From NCBI GenBank assembly GCA_017462385.1, contig JAFTRE010000010.1, forward strand, positions 83,312-147,311: a stretch of DNA of 64,000 bases, written 5' to 3'. Below, piece after piece: positions 15,750-23,475 of this stretch. The notes under the pieces are model-generated. The model did not search any database. It was not told the origin of the DNA and worked only from the letters and a program-made list of their open reading frames with translations. The position numbers were made by a program, and so were the translations under genes. The DNA comes from Clostridia bacterium (GTDB taxonomy: Bacteria; Bacillota; Clostridia; Oscillospirales; CAG-272). The stretch's first letter is position 1. The number at the start of each line of letters is the position of its first letter.

Positions 15750-15777
15750 GTCAGACTGTCATCGTTTCGCATATAAT
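15748..15777 (+). promoter_or_regulatory. Promoter of the three-gene small operon
   Basis: TTGTCA, 18 bases, TATAAT; the ATG is at 15814. Confidence 0.7.
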
Positions 15778-15813
15778 GGCTATAGAACACTATTTCGAAA
15801 GGATAAAATTATT

Positions 15814-16038
15814 ATGCAACTCGACAGAAACGCTATAGACCGTCTGCTCTCCATGAGCGATTCCCAACTCAAATTTATTATTACCAAGCTCGCCGTTGAC
15901 AACGGTCTCGATCTCGCCACATTTAACATAAGCAGTACCGACATCGGCTCCATCCGCCGAGCACTCGCGAACGCCACCGACGCCGACCTCGCGCTCGCCA
16001 CCGAACAGCTGACGCGGGGCAAGAGAGGCGGCCGCTGA
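15814..16038 (+). CDS. Small hypothetical protein (74 aa), first of three
   Basis: No family recognised. The protein MQLDRNAIDRLLSMSDSQLK is helical and charged, with a regular pattern (NISSTDIGSIRRALANAT) and a basic C-terminus (TRGKRGGR). The start at 15814 is supported by GAAAGGA upstream; longer frames only add promoter sequence. Its stop overlaps the next start (TGATG), so the two are translationally coupled. The three genes form one unit of unknown function that resembles sporulation-associated small-gene clusters of Clostridia, but I cannot prove that. Confidence 0.65.
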   Translation: MQLDRNAIDRLLSMSDSQLKFIITKLAVDNGLDLATFNISSTDIGSIRRALANATDADLALATEQLTRGKRGGR

Positions 16039-16577
16039 TGGACGCTTACCGCCCGCCGACAGAGGACAGCGCGCCTTCCCCTCTCGGCGATGCGCTCGGC
16101 TCATTGCTTTCCGACCCCGCGATGCTGTCGCGCATATCGTCACTGATGGGCGCACTGTCTGGCGGAAAGCCGGACAGTAACACTGCGGACAGCGACACGG
16201 CAAGCGACGACGCGCAATCACAGTCTGCTTCGACACAAACTGCCGAGCCCGCACAGCCGGCAAACGCCCCCCCGCCCGGCAATCTCGAGGGGGGGCTGGC
16301 ATCGGTGCTTTCAAATCCGGAGCTGATGGCAAAGCTGCCCGAGGTCATGGCAACACTTGCCCCAATGCTCACGGGCGGAAAGCATCAAAACGATGAAAAT
16401 TCCCACAAGGACGGCGACAAGGAGGACGGCAAGGATCAAAAGCACGCACAGTCCTGCGATAAAAGAATAGCACTGCTGCGCGCCCTCAAGCCGTATTTGA
16501 GCCCTCGCCGCTGTGAAGCCATCGACTATATCATTAAGCTCGACCGCATCGGAGACTTACTTCACACCTTAACATAG
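16038..16577 (+). CDS. Low-complexity hypothetical protein (179 aa), second of three
   Basis: Not a named family. Two short similar segments are visible: LGSLLSDPAMLSRISSLMGA near residue 19 and LASVLSNPELMAKLPEVMAT near residue 92, each followed by a disordered region rich in D, S, Q, K or E. The C-terminus (KRIALLRALKPYLSPRRCEA) is a compact helical end common to small Clostridia proteins of this type. The start codon overlaps the stop of the preceding gene. It ends with TAG, which shows that TAG is read as stop in this genome. Confidence 0.65.
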   Translation: MDAYRPPTEDSAPSPLGDALGSLLSDPAMLSRISSLMGALSGGKPDSNTADSDTASDDAQSQSASTQTAEPAQPANAPPPGNLEGGLASVLSNPELMAKLPEVMATLAPMLTGGKHQNDENSHKDGDKEDGKDQKHAQSCDKRIALLRALKPYLSPRRCEAIDYIIKLDRIGDLLHTLT

Positions 16578-16601
16578 CACCCAAGAAAGGTTTGGTAACG
16601 T

Positions 16602-17072
16602 ATGTACGCTAAGGAGATACGTCCGCAAAGAAGGTCGCCCTACATCACCCCACCCCAAAATTACAGCGGAACGGCATTTTCGGACACACCGCCCGACATG
16701 CCCCCCGTAGCACAGCCGATCGCCGTGCCGCAATATGATACGCCGACCGCCGTCTCAGAGTCTGACGACCAACAGCCCGAGCTTGACGCCGCCGAGCAAG
16801 TCGAAGCGGAGAGCATCCCTGCGGGATCGGAGACAAGAGAGCCCGCCGCCGAGGCGCACAGCGAGCCAAGCGAGCCCGCCTCGGCCGCGCCTCGGCGCCC
16901 CGTGCAAAAAGGAATTTTGGCGTCGCTCATTCCGCCCGGTTTTTCGGACAGCTGCAACAGTGAGTTCGGATTTGAAGAGCTTTTGCTGGTCGGACTGATC
17001 TTTTTGCTGTCGCAGGGCGAGCGGGACACCGACATGCTGCTGATACTGTCGCTCCTGCTGTTTTATAGGTAG
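16602..17072 (+). CDS. Disordered protein with hydrophobic C-terminal helix pair (156 aa)
   Basis: Residues 1-115 are rich in P, A, E, S and Q and probably disordered. The end, residues 126-156 (FEELLLVGLIFLLSQ, then DTDMLLILSLLLFYR), forms a hydrophobic hairpin that could insert into membrane or a protein assembly. This C-terminal pattern is frequent in uncharacterised sporulation-associated proteins of Clostridia. The ribosome site AGAAAGG precedes the ATG. It also ends in TAG. It follows the second small gene by 24 bases. Confidence 0.65.
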   Translation: MYAKEIRPQRRSPYITPPQNYSGTAFSDTPPDMPPVAQPIAVPQYDTPTAVSESDDQQPELDAAEQVEAESIPAGSETREPAAEAHSEPSEPASAAPRRPVQKGILASLIPPGFSDSCNSEFGFEELLLVGLIFLLSQGERDTDMLLILSLLLFYR

Positions 17073-17092
17073 CTCAAATTTGCCCGTGCGCA

Positions 17093-17121
17093 TTGACAAA
17101 ACGCCTTTGCAGTGATATACT
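17093..17121 (+). promoter_or_regulatory. Promoter of the membrane-linked nucleosidase
   Basis: TTGACA, 17 bases, TATACT, 31 bases before the ATG. Confidence 0.85.
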
Positions 17122-17151
17122 GATTATATACCACGGCAAAGGAACAAACAA

Positions 17152-18243
17152 ATGAAAAACCGTATTCTGAAAATATTTACCGAGCTGTGCCGGCATCATA
17201 TCAGTGCACTGCTCGCCGTCACACTCATTGACATGGCGCTCGCACGGGCGGGCTCGTTTACAACAATATGCTTTTCGCTTCTGCTCCCCCAGCGCCTGCT
17301 TGTAGGTGGTGAGGCGGCGTTCTTAACTACCGATATGCTCAGCTTCCGCATTTACAGCTGGTTGCTTATCGCCGTTTGCTTCGCACTGTTTGTGCTGTGC
17401 ATTGTTTTTTCTTACCGCCGTCCCGGTTGGCTGATATGCGCCGCCGTCATGACACTGCTCGACATAAGCGTCGCCGTCTGGTTTATAATCAGCAAGCATG
17501 ATGCCAGCTATTATGTCGATATCGCGGTGCACAGTTGGATAATTATCGCATTGATAGCGGGATATATACTGCAACGCGTCAGTAGCCGTCCCGCCAAGCC
17601 AACGTCAGATATCGCCGCAAACGCCCCTGTACAGGCAATTCCCGCAGCAGATGCCACGATCGGCATGACAGGTCTTGTTTTTGCCATGGAGGACGAGGCG
17701 CTTCAAGTACTCAGCCATTATGAGCTCGACAAAAAAGAGGTCATGGGGCATACCGTCTACTCGCGCGAGGGCGTAGGTATCACGGCAATAATCGCGGGCA
17801 TGGGCAAGGTATCGGCACAGGTCGCCACCTCAATACTCATTCATCTCGGCTGTGACCGCATCGTCAACATAGGCACCTGCGGCTGTACAAACGGCAAATA
17901 TGCCCCCGGCTCGCTCGTTATTCCCAATGTTTTTTACGACGGAGACTTTGACCTTTCCATGCTTGATATAACCTCAAAGGATCCTGCGGGAGTAAACACC
18001 GTCGAGGTGGAGGTACCTGTTCCTTGTTACACTTATTCCACGTTTGTCACGGACGACCGCGCTCCCGACGGCATCGTCGAAATGGAGGCATACGCTGTCG
18101 TGGCGCAATGCCGCGCGTTCGGCGTACCCGTAACGGTCATCAAAATCGTCTCGGACGGAGGTAACGTCGATGAATTCGAAGGCAATGTCGACTCGGTCAT
18201 AACACGCCATCTGGACGAGATAAAACAAATTATCGAGGCGTAA
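17152..18243 (+). CDS. Membrane protein fused to a nucleoside phosphorylase/MTA-SAH nucleosidase-like domain
   Basis: Residues 1-145 hold about four hydrophobic helices. Residues 175-363 are a purine nucleoside phosphorylase-superfamily domain: GLVFAMEDEA at its start, AIIAGMGKVSAQVATS, RIVNIGTCGC, the conserved Glu pair region VEMEAYAVVAQCRAF, and IKIVSDGG near the end. The match is closest to 5'-methylthioadenosine/S-adenosylhomocysteine nucleosidases, which are normally about 230 residues and soluble. The membrane extension is unusual and is cotranslated, with AAAGGA before the ATG. Function inferred only from the domain. Confidence 0.8.
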   Translation: MKNRILKIFTELCRHHISALLAVTLIDMALARAGSFTTICFSLLLPQRLLVGGEAAFLTTDMLSFRIYSWLLIAVCFALFVLCIVFSYRRPGWLICAAVMTLLDISVAVWFIISKHDASYYVDIAVHSWIIIALIAGYILQRVSSRPAKPTSDIAANAPVQAIPAADATIGMTGLVFAMEDEALQVLSHYELDKKEVMGHTVYSREGVGITAIIAGMGKVSAQVATSILIHLGCDRIVNIGTCGCTNGKYAPGSLVIPNVFYDGDFDLSMLDITSKDPAGVNTVEVEVPVPCYTYSTFVTDDRAPDGIVEMEAYAVVAQCRAFGVPVTVIKIVSDGGNVDEFEGNVDSVITRHLDEIKQIIEA

Positions 18244-18278
18244 ATAAAAAGCTGTGCGTACGCACAGCTTTTTATTTA
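18241..18278. terminator. Bidirectional terminator
   Basis: TAAATAAAAAGCTGTGCG and its complement around TA. It includes the stop codons of both converging genes. Confidence 0.9.
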
Positions 18279-20054
18279 CGGTTCAAGAAGTAGCAATCCG
18301 TTAGCAACGGAGCGCAACGCGCCCTCCGAGGGACTGTTTTCGACTACAAACTCACCGCTCGCATTCTTCAGCACAAAGGTGGACGAGCCACCGCCGTCAA
18401 GGTTGATAGCCTCCGAACAGCCAAGCGATGCGAACAGCTCGGCAAGGTCGGCAAGCGACGCGCCGTTTGAGATCGCGCTCTGTCTGCCGTCGACCACCAT
18501 AAGGACCACGCTACCGTCCGGCTTTATGCCGACAGCAGTTCTCGGATGGCGTGTGTCACCAAACTCCGTGCCGACACCGAGGCTTGACGTAGCGTCATTT
18601 CTCAGCATTATGTGCGAGCCTCCGACTGCTGTCTCCAGCATGCCCTCATATTTTTCATATTCAGCCGCCGTGCCGATAACGGGCGTGCCGTCTTTGGTTA
18701 TGCCAAACCACGGGCGGTCGCCGGTACCCGTCAGTGCGACGCCATCCTTAATGCAAAGCCCGCGCATAACATTTGTACCGCCCATATCGAAAAAGTCGGC
18801 ATTGATACCCGCGATGACCTTTTTGCCGTTTGACACCGCCGCTTTTATCTGGTTTGGAATGTTCGACACCTTACCCGTTTCAGTTCCATCCGAAGGCATA
18901 GAGGTAGCAAAGCTTGCTGCGCCGCTCTCCACCGTCAAAATATAGGCGCGGACGGGGGCACCGTCGGGGTCGTAATACAGCCGCTCCTCATATGTTATGC
19001 CGTCGGCAACACTGCGCACTGTCACGCTGTCAAGGGACAATGAATTCGTTCCCTTTGGAATATAAATTCCCGTCACAGTTTCGCGGCCGAGCGAAACTGC
19101 CACATCTCCCTTGCCCTCCACGGCAAGATATTCCGCAACAAAGCGCGATGCGGCGCTTTTGCCGGTGCCGGACGACTTGAAATCAATAATTATGTCATCG
19201 CCCGACTCGGTTATGTAATAGCGCGCCGTTCCGTAAGGCTTGAGGTCAAGGTGCGCGCCGCCCTTGTCGGCACAACCGAAATATATGGCGGGGCCGCCCT
19301 CATAGTCTGCAGTCGCGACAACGGACAAGACTTTGCCCGTCAGCTTATCCACCGCGTCAACAATAATATCAACGCCCGTCGCGGTCACTGTCTTTGCCAC
19401 CAGCGTGTACTCGGAAATGTCGCGTTCGCCCAGCTTCAGTGAATTGATTTCATATGTATGCTTGTAGCTGTCCGTCGTGCCCGTCTCAAGCTGAACCGCA
19501 CTGCCCGCCGACAAGACTTCCTCGGTCTGCTCGTTTTCCTCATAACCGACAACGTCCGCGAGAAATGCCCTTGCGGCCTCAAGTGTCGCTTCGGGCGACC
19601 CGCCGCAAATGGCGATAACATTTGGGCTTACAATGCGGTATTCCCAATCATAATACGAAAGCTGTGCCCCCAGCTCCTGCGACTCGGTGCGGTTGGTATC
19701 GCCCACAAGTATTTCAAACTCAAACGGTTCTATCTCATCGCCGACCCTTACAAAATCCGTTTTAAGCGCGCACCGAATGCCGTATGCGCTTTGAATGCCG
19801 CGATACAACAGCTGATACGCCTGTATCTCATACTCGCTCGCCTCATCCGCGCGAAGCAGCACAAAGCTGTCGGTCAGCGTAAATTTAACGGGCGGCGCGG
19901 CCGTTGTCGTTTCAGCGGGCGTCGCATCAACAGGTGTATCCGCAGAGGTACTGTCCGAGGTATCGGCGGGAGTGTTATCACCGCATGCGGCGGCAGACAG
20001 CAGTAAGCATATCAGCAGCACCGCCGAAAGTATACGCAAATATGTATTTTTCAT
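18276..20054 (-). CDS. Lipoprotein with phosphodiester glycosidase (NAGPA-like) domain
   Basis: The signal peptide ends in the lipobox LLSAAACG, then a Thr/Ser/Asp-rich linker to about residue 50. The middle part is unassigned. The last 250 residues are a PF09992-type domain: VIAGINADFFDMGG, RPWFGITKDGTPVIG, HPRTAVGIKPDGSVVLMVVD, and INLDGGGSSTFV near the end. The family cleaves GlcNAc-1-phosphodiester links in animals; bacterial members probably act on cell-wall or exopolysaccharide phosphodiesters. The protein is anchored outside the cell. The ATG has GGAG upstream and lies just past the small gene ending at 20067. Confidence 0.85.
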   Translation of the reverse strand: MKNTYLRILSAVLLICLLLSAAACGDNTPADTSDSTSADTPVDATPAETTTAAPPVKFTLTDSFVLLRADEASEYEIQAYQLLYRGIQSAYGIRCALKTDFVRVGDEIEPFEFEILVGDTNRTESQELGAQLSYYDWEYRIVSPNVIAICGGSPEATLEAARAFLADVVGYEENEQTEEVLSAGSAVQLETGTTDSYKHTYEINSLKLGERDISEYTLVAKTVTATGVDIIVDAVDKLTGKVLSVVATADYEGGPAIYFGCADKGGAHLDLKPYGTARYYITESGDDIIIDFKSSGTGKSAASRFVAEYLAVEGKGDVAVSLGRETVTGIYIPKGTNSLSLDSVTVRSVADGITYEERLYYDPDGAPVRAYILTVESGAASFATSMPSDGTETGKVSNIPNQIKAAVSNGKKVIAGINADFFDMGGTNVMRGLCIKDGVALTGTGDRPWFGITKDGTPVIGTAAEYEKYEGMLETAVGGSHIMLRNDATSSLGVGTEFGDTRHPRTAVGIKPDGSVVLMVVDGRQSAISNGASLADLAELFASLGCSEAINLDGGGSSTFVLKNASGEFVVENSPSEGALRSVANGLLLLEP

Positions 20055-20066
20055 ATCCGCACTCCA

Positions 20067-20411
20067 TCAATCAAGCACAACGGACTTTTTCTTACCGTTC
20101 TTATTTTTCGGATATTCTCTTATTCTTACGATATAGTCCATATTGACCGCCTCGGTATTCTTGCCATTGTCAAGCAATACGGCACCGTCGGTCACCTCTT
20201 TGACCGTGCCCGGGATCTGACTACCGTTAAATGTATATATCAAGCAATCCTTGCCGATAAATTTTTCAGCCAAAGCCTTCATTGGAAGCCTCTCCTTATT
20301 ATCTTTTTTGTGTATTATATTACAAATCACATCCGCCTGTCGCTGTCTGTATATCATAACGAATATTATCACCCAAAGCATGCCAAGCGGGATATACATA
20401 GCAGGATTCAA
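20067..20411 (-). CDS. Small DUF6897-like protein with optional membrane anchor
   Basis: The conserved part is the last 71 residues (MKALAEKFIGKDCLIYTFNG, then AVLLDNGKNTEAVNMDYIVR and a Lys-rich end), which resembles the DUF6897 family, a small Sm-like beta fold. Two starts in the same frame each have a good ribosome site. TTG at 20411 has GGAGG 5 bases upstream and adds a membrane helix (IPLGMLWVIIFVMIY) and basic tail. ATG at 20282 has GGAGAGG 6 bases upstream and gives the soluble core. Both could be used. It lies between the EF-G paralogue and the NAGPA lipoprotein. Confidence 0.7.
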   Translation of the reverse strand: MNPAMYIPLGMLWVIIFVMIYRQRQADVICNIIHKKDNKERLPMKALAEKFIGKDCLIYTFNGSQIPGTVKEVTDGAVLLDNGKNTEAVNMDYIVRIREYPKNKNGKKKSVVLD

Positions 20412-20434
20412 AATTTCCTCCTTATTATGGCAAA

Positions 20435-20461
20435 GCGCGGGAGGTCTATGACCTCCCGCGC
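20435..20461. terminator. Hairpin after the EF-G paralogue
   Basis: GCGCGGGAGGTC and GACCTCCCGCGC around TAT, 11 bases past the stop. The U-run is short, so termination may be partial. Confidence 0.55.
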
Positions 20462-20472
20462 AAATGTAAGCA

Positions 20473-22536
20473 TTATGCCTCTTGAGATTTCTTGTATTCC
20501 TCAACGATCTTTGCGGTGATGTTGCCGGGAACGGTGTCATATCCGGTTACCGAATATTCCATCGAACCCAAGCCCTTGGACATAGCGCGCAGAGCGATCG
20601 GGTAATCCACGATTTCGGATTTGGGTACAAGCACCTGAATGGTGGTGTAACCGCTCTTGCCCTCTGCGGGGTTCATACCCATAACACTGCCGCGTCTCTT
20701 ATTGACGTCACCCATGATATCGCCAACCAGCGAATCGGGAACGGTGACGAACATATCGCCTACAGGCTCAAGCAGCACGGGAGCCGCAAGCTCAAGGCAC
20801 TTCTTATATGCGATCTGAGCCGCTGTCTTAAAGGAAAGCTCATCCGAGTCAACCGCGTGGTAGGAGCCGTCATAAAGATCTGCCTCAAGGCTTATCATCG
20901 GGAAACCTGCCGCGCCCTTGAGCATGGAGTCCTGCAGACCCTTCTCAACTGCGGGATAGAAGTTCTTCGGAACAGTACCGCCGACGACGGAAATATTGAA
21001 TGTCAAGCCCTCAGCCTCACCGGGAGCAAAGCGGATCTTAACGTGGCCGTACTGACCCGAGCCGCCGTTCTGCTTCTTATGCTTACCCTCGACATCAACT
21101 CTCTTTGTGATCTTTTCGCGGTATGCGATCTTGGGCACATCGTATTTAACATTGACACCAAAGCGGTTTTTCAGCTTTGCGGCGAGAACTGCAAGGTGCA
21201 TATCACCGATACCGTGAACCAGCATCTGCTTGGTCTCGGCGTTATTCTCATAACGGATGGTGCGATCCTCCTCGCACATCTTGGTAATAGCCTGCGAGAT
21301 CTTGGACTCATCAGCGGTGGAGGCGGGGATCATGGTCTGAGAATAATAGGGGGTGGGATATGTGATCTTGGCATACTCAAACGCGCTGTTCCAGGTCAGA
21401 GTATCGTTTGTATTGGTGTTATTGAGCTTTGCGACCATACCGATATCGCCGCAGCACAGCGAATCGACCTCGGTCTGCTTTTTGCCCTTCATGACGTAGA
21501 TATGCGCCATCTTTTCGTTGTCGCCCGTGGTACGGTTTACAAGAGTAGCGTCCTTTTTAAGCGTACCGTTCATGACCTTGAAGAAGGACATCTTACCTAC
21601 GAACGGGTCAGCGACCGTCTTAAAGACGAACATTGCGGGCTCACCATCGGGATTGATCTCCATCTCGCCGCCGTCAGCGAGCTTTTCGTTGCCCTTTGCG
21701 GTGTGACGCGGGAAGGAATCAGCCACCTTGTCAAGCAGTGTCCAAACGCCCCACAGCTTTGTAGCCGCGCCGCAGAATACGGGAATGATATCGCCGCGGA
21801 TGATGCCCTCATGGATAGCGTTGAGCGCTTCCATGACGCCGATCTCCTCGCCCTCGAAATACTTCATCATCAGCTCCTCGTCGGCGCTGGCGACAGCCTC
21901 CATGAGCATGTCGCGGAAGTGAGCGGTGGACTCCATAGACTCCTCGGGAATGATCTCGACGCTATGGCGACCATTCTTATCGAAAACGTGAGCGGTCTGC
22001 TCGATAAGGTCGATAGCACCGACCACCTCACCGTTCTTGACCATAGGAATGGTCAGCGGGCAGACGGACTTGCCGAATTTATCGTGAAGCGCGTCCAGCA
22101 CCTTGCCGAAACGGGCCTCGTTATCGTCAAATTTGTTAATGAAGAATGCTTTGGGCAGACCTGCGGCGGTGGCATAGTCCCATGCCAGTTCGGTTCCAAC
22201 CTCGATGCCGGCTCTCGCGTCCATAACGATGACCGCGCTGTCGGCGACACGGATAGCCTGTGCGGCCTCACCCGTGAAATCAAGATATCCGGGGGTGTCG
22301 AGAACATTGACCTTGACATCCTTCCATGTCAGATTAGCGAGAGAGAGCGACAGCGAGAAACCGCGCGATATCTCCTCGGCATCATAGTCGCAAACAGTGT
22401 TACCGTCGGTGATCTTGCCAAGACGGTCGGTACCTCCGCTTATATACAGCATAGCCTCTGCCAGAGATGTTTTTCCGCATCCGCTATGTCCGAGTAACAC
22501 AACATTTCTGATTTTTTTGGTATCCAAATTCGCCAT
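20473..22536 (-). CDS. Elongation factor G paralogue (EF-G2 type)
   Basis: A translational GTPase of 687 residues. GTP motifs: G1 GHSGCGKTSLAEA, a switch-I region ISRGFSLSLS (EF-G has ERGITI), G3 DTPGYLDF, and G4 NKFD (EF-G has NKMD). Domain IV has GGSGQYGHVKIRFAPGE, and the C-terminal domain has the expected fold. The changed G motifs place it with the second EF-G group common in Clostridia rather than the main fusA. Its role may be ribosome recycling or protection; that is inference. It has GGAGG before the ATG. Confidence 0.85.
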   Translation of the reverse strand: MANLDTKKIRNVVLLGHSGCGKTSLAEAMLYISGGTDRLGKITDGNTVCDYDAEEISRGFSLSLSLANLTWKDVKVNVLDTPGYLDFTGEAAQAIRVADSAVIVMDARAGIEVGTELAWDYATAAGLPKAFFINKFDDNEARFGKVLDALHDKFGKSVCPLTIPMVKNGEVVGAIDLIEQTAHVFDKNGRHSVEIIPEESMESTAHFRDMLMEAVASADEELMMKYFEGEEIGVMEALNAIHEGIIRGDIIPVFCGAATKLWGVWTLLDKVADSFPRHTAKGNEKLADGGEMEINPDGEPAMFVFKTVADPFVGKMSFFKVMNGTLKKDATLVNRTTGDNEKMAHIYVMKGKKQTEVDSLCCGDIGMVAKLNNTNTNDTLTWNSAFEYAKITYPTPYYSQTMIPASTADESKISQAITKMCEEDRTIRYENNAETKQMLVHGIGDMHLAVLAAKLKNRFGVNVKYDVPKIAYREKITKRVDVEGKHKKQNGGSGQYGHVKIRFAPGEAEGLTFNISVVGGTVPKNFYPAVEKGLQDSMLKGAAGFPMISLEADLYDGSYHAVDSDELSFKTAAQIAYKKCLELAAPVLLEPVGDMFVTVPDSLVGDIMGDVNKRRGSVMGMNPAEGKSGYTTIQVLVPKSEIVDYPIALRAMSKGLGSMEYSVTGYDTVPGNITAKIVEEYKKSQEA

Positions 22537-22683
22537 GATAAATTACCTCCTTAACTATAACGTCAGTTTGTTGCATATGTTCATTATATCTTATTTGAGC
22601 TTATTTTGCAAGAGCATTTGCATGATTTTGTCATTGCAACGACATAGAAATCCGGCGCCGTTTTTTGTGAGTTTTGCACAAAA

Positions 22684-23475
22684 TCACAGTCCAAACAGCC
22701 GCCCGGCGTTGTTTCGTGTCAGCCGTGCCATGTCCTCGGGTGTCATATCAAACAGCCCCGCCAATGTTTCGACGGTGTGAATCATGAGCCCCGAATGATT
22801 TAATTTTCCTCGATGGGGATGGGGCGCGAGATAGGGGGCGTCGGTCTCGACAAGCAGCCTGTCGGTCGGTACCGTCGCGGCGACAGCGCGCACGCGATCG
22901 GCGTTTTTAAACGTTACAACACCCGAAAACGAAATATACCAGCCGCGCCTTACCAGCTCTTTCGCCATCTCGGCGCTTCCGCTGTAGCTGTGAAAAACGC
23001 CGCGCACCTCCGGGTGCTCAAGCACCATATCGAAGCAATCGCCATGCGCCTCGCGGTCATGTATAACAACCGGAAGTGAATATTTTTGTGCCAGCTTCAT
23101 CTGCTCGCGCAACACATACGCCTGCAATTGCTTGTCGACGGGCTGCCAATAATAATCCAGGCCGATCTCGCCCAGCGCCACTATTTTGTGTTTTTTTCGC
23201 TCGGCGAGCAGTGCGTCAAGGGCTGAAAGCTCGGCTTCAATATCGGCACATTCCTGCGCGTCGGTCGGGTGTATGCCGACAGCGACATACATGCCCTCAT
23301 ACTTCGCCGCCGTTTTTATGACCGACTCGGCGTCGGCCATATTTGTGGCGACGTTTATTATGGTTCCGACCTCGCCCGCAAACAGCTCCGAGAGCAGTGC
23401 GTCGGCACCGCCCTCGAACTCATTTTCAAAGCGAGCGTCGTTATAATGTGCGTGTGAATCGAAAAGGCGAAGCAT
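22684..23475 (-). CDS. tatD: TatD family deoxyribonuclease/metal hydrolase
   Basis: A 263-residue TIM-barrel metal hydrolase. Metal ligands in order: FDSHAHYND (HxH), ALGEIGLDYYW (Glu), VVIHDREAHGD (His), GVFHSYSGS (His) and LVETDAPYLAPH (Asp). Members show 3'-5' DNA exonuclease activity and act in DNA repair or turnover. The start ATG directly follows the metG stop (TAAATG), a pairing of metG and tatD common in Firmicutes, so the two are cotranscribed. Confidence 0.93.
   Translation of the reverse strand: MLRLFDSHAHYNDARFENEFEGGADALLSELFAGEVGTIINVATNMADAESVIKTAAKYEGMYVAVGIHPTDAQECADIEAELSALDALLAERKKHKIVALGEIGLDYYWQPVDKQLQAYVLREQMKLAQKYSLPVVIHDREAHGDCFDMVLEHPEVRGVFHSYSGSAEMAKELVRRGWYISFSGVVTFKNADRVRAVAATVPTDRLLVETDAPYLAPHPHRGKLNHSGLMIHTVETLAGLFDMTPEDMARLTRNNAGRLFGL

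Noticed and set aside
20482-22497. Long open frame (671 codons) on the plus strand opposite the EF-G paralogue
   Set aside because: It is an antisense shadow of a gene with clear GTPase motifs. It has no ribosome site and no family features.
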